Of a stretch of 5,575 nt of DNA, positions 5,322 to 5,575 are shown in pieces. The notes beneath the pieces are model-generated. The model made no database searches. It was not told the origin of the DNA and worked only from the letters and a program-made list of their open reading frames with translations. This DNA comes from Bacteroidales bacterium UBA1208. GTDB taxonomy: Bacteria > Bacteroidota > Bacteroidia > Bacteroidales > P3. Where the stretch lies: the NCBI GenBank assembly GCA_002309955.1, contig DBXQ01000016.1, positions 3,102-8,676 of the forward strand. The letters run 5' to 3'. The position numbers and the translations under genes are program-made. Within the stretch, counting starts at the first letter, position 1. The number at the start of each line of letters is the position of its first letter.

Positions 5322-5353
5322 ACACATTTACACATTCACACATTAACACATTC
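5314..5353. repeat. Five-copy 8-bp tandem repeat (ACACATTN)
   Basis: Five uninterrupted octamers share ACACATT, with last bases C, T, C, A and C. The first copy is also the right arm of the inverted repeat at 5271-5321. The array lies in the 157-base spacer before the next plus-strand gene, 76 bases upstream of its chosen ATG. Copy number could change by slippage. There are no spacers, so it is not a CRISPR array. Confidence 0.85.
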
Positions 5354-5354
5354 T

Positions 5355-5383
5355 TCTCGCCACCTCCCGGCAATAAAGCGAGA
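5355..5383 (+). terminator. Weak hairpin, possible terminator of the two-gene unit
   Basis: TCTCGC (5355-5360) and GCGAGA (5378-5383) form a 6-bp stem with a 17-base loop. Only CATTTTG follows, a minimal T-run. It could end the upstream transcript or lie in the leader of the next gene; the support is thin either way. Confidence 0.25.
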
Positions 5384-5429
5384 CATTTTGCGTTATCATA
5401 ATTGGATGACCCAACGATTCCACACCGAT

Positions 5430-5575
5430 ATGCGAAAGATAGTCATTTTAATCCTCTTCGTTATGGCCGCCACCATGGTCTCGGCACAGTATACTGTCGA
5501 CAATAAGAAAGCCGTATCCGAGTTCGAGAAAGGCCAAAGCCTGCTCTCTTCCAACCCCGTCAAAGCCTTCGAACA
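5430..5575 (+). CDS. Secreted protein, N-terminal fragment (possible TPR-type start)
   Basis: Only 48 complete codons are visible before the window ends. The product begins MRKIVILILFVMAATMVSAQ, a clear signal peptide with likely cleavage after SA or SAQ, and continues with YTVDNKKAVSEFEKGQ and SLLSSNPVKAFE. The KAVSEFEKGQSLL-type helix followed by NPVKAFE resembles the first tetratricopeptide repeat of Bacteroidota envelope proteins, including OmpA-family proteins with TPR and PD40 domains. The visible part is too short to confirm this. An in-frame ATG at 5406 would add eight polar residues (MTQRFHTD) before the signal peptide; 5430 is preferred because it gives the normal n-region MRK. It is separated from the preceding gene by 157 repeat-bearing bases, so it may have its own promoter, but none was recognised. 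Confidence 0.75.
   Translation, partial: MRKIVILILFVMAATMVSAQYTVDNKKAVSEFEKGQSLLSSNPVKAFE

Noticed and set aside
5314..5353. CRISPR array
   Set aside because: The units are 8 bp and directly adjacent with no spacers, and there are no cas genes; it is a simple tandem repeat.

Overview
The window looks like chromosomal DNA from a member of the Bacteroidales (Bacteroidota). The evidence is a set of TAnnTTTG-type -7 promoter elements, start codons mostly without a Shine-Dalgarno sequence, a TrpRS of the Bacteroidota kind with a KMGKS loop, an RnfA subunit, a small lipoprotein with an AAC lipobox, and AT-rich intergenic DNA beside clearly more GC-rich genes. The genus cannot be fixed from the sequence alone. 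No tRNA, rRNA, CRISPR array, transposase or phage gene was seen.

Left half, all on the minus strand (read from high to low coordinates). rnfA (2657-3244) encodes a six-helix subunit of the Rnf ion-pumping complex. It stands without rnfE next to it and has its own promoter-like element. Next comes a monocistronic 64-residue acidic lipoprotein gene (2191-2385), with a promoter, a 5' UTR hairpin and a very good intrinsic terminator (2131-2166). Then trpS (1010-2026), with the best promoter in the window and a hairpin at its predicted transcript start, is followed after 35 bases by manC (1-974, cut by the window edge). trpS and manC probably share one transcript.

Right half, all on the plus strand. 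After a 259-base AT-rich divergent spacer, a secreted protein with a C-terminal YARHG-type domain (3504-4718) overlaps by ATGA with a two-helix membrane protein carrying a C-terminal beta-rich, PH-like domain (4715-5272). These two are co-transcribed and translationally coupled, and their function is unknown. They are the best candidate for an undescribed unit here. A 157-base spacer follows with an inverted repeat and a five-copy 8-bp tandem repeat. The window ends inside a secreted protein gene (5430 onward) of which only the signal peptide and the start of a possibly TPR-like helix are visible.

The left half is housekeeping: tryptophan charging, GDP-mannose supply for glycans, and redox-driven ion pumping. 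The right half is envelope-related and poorly characterised. Nothing in the sequence links the two halves functionally.
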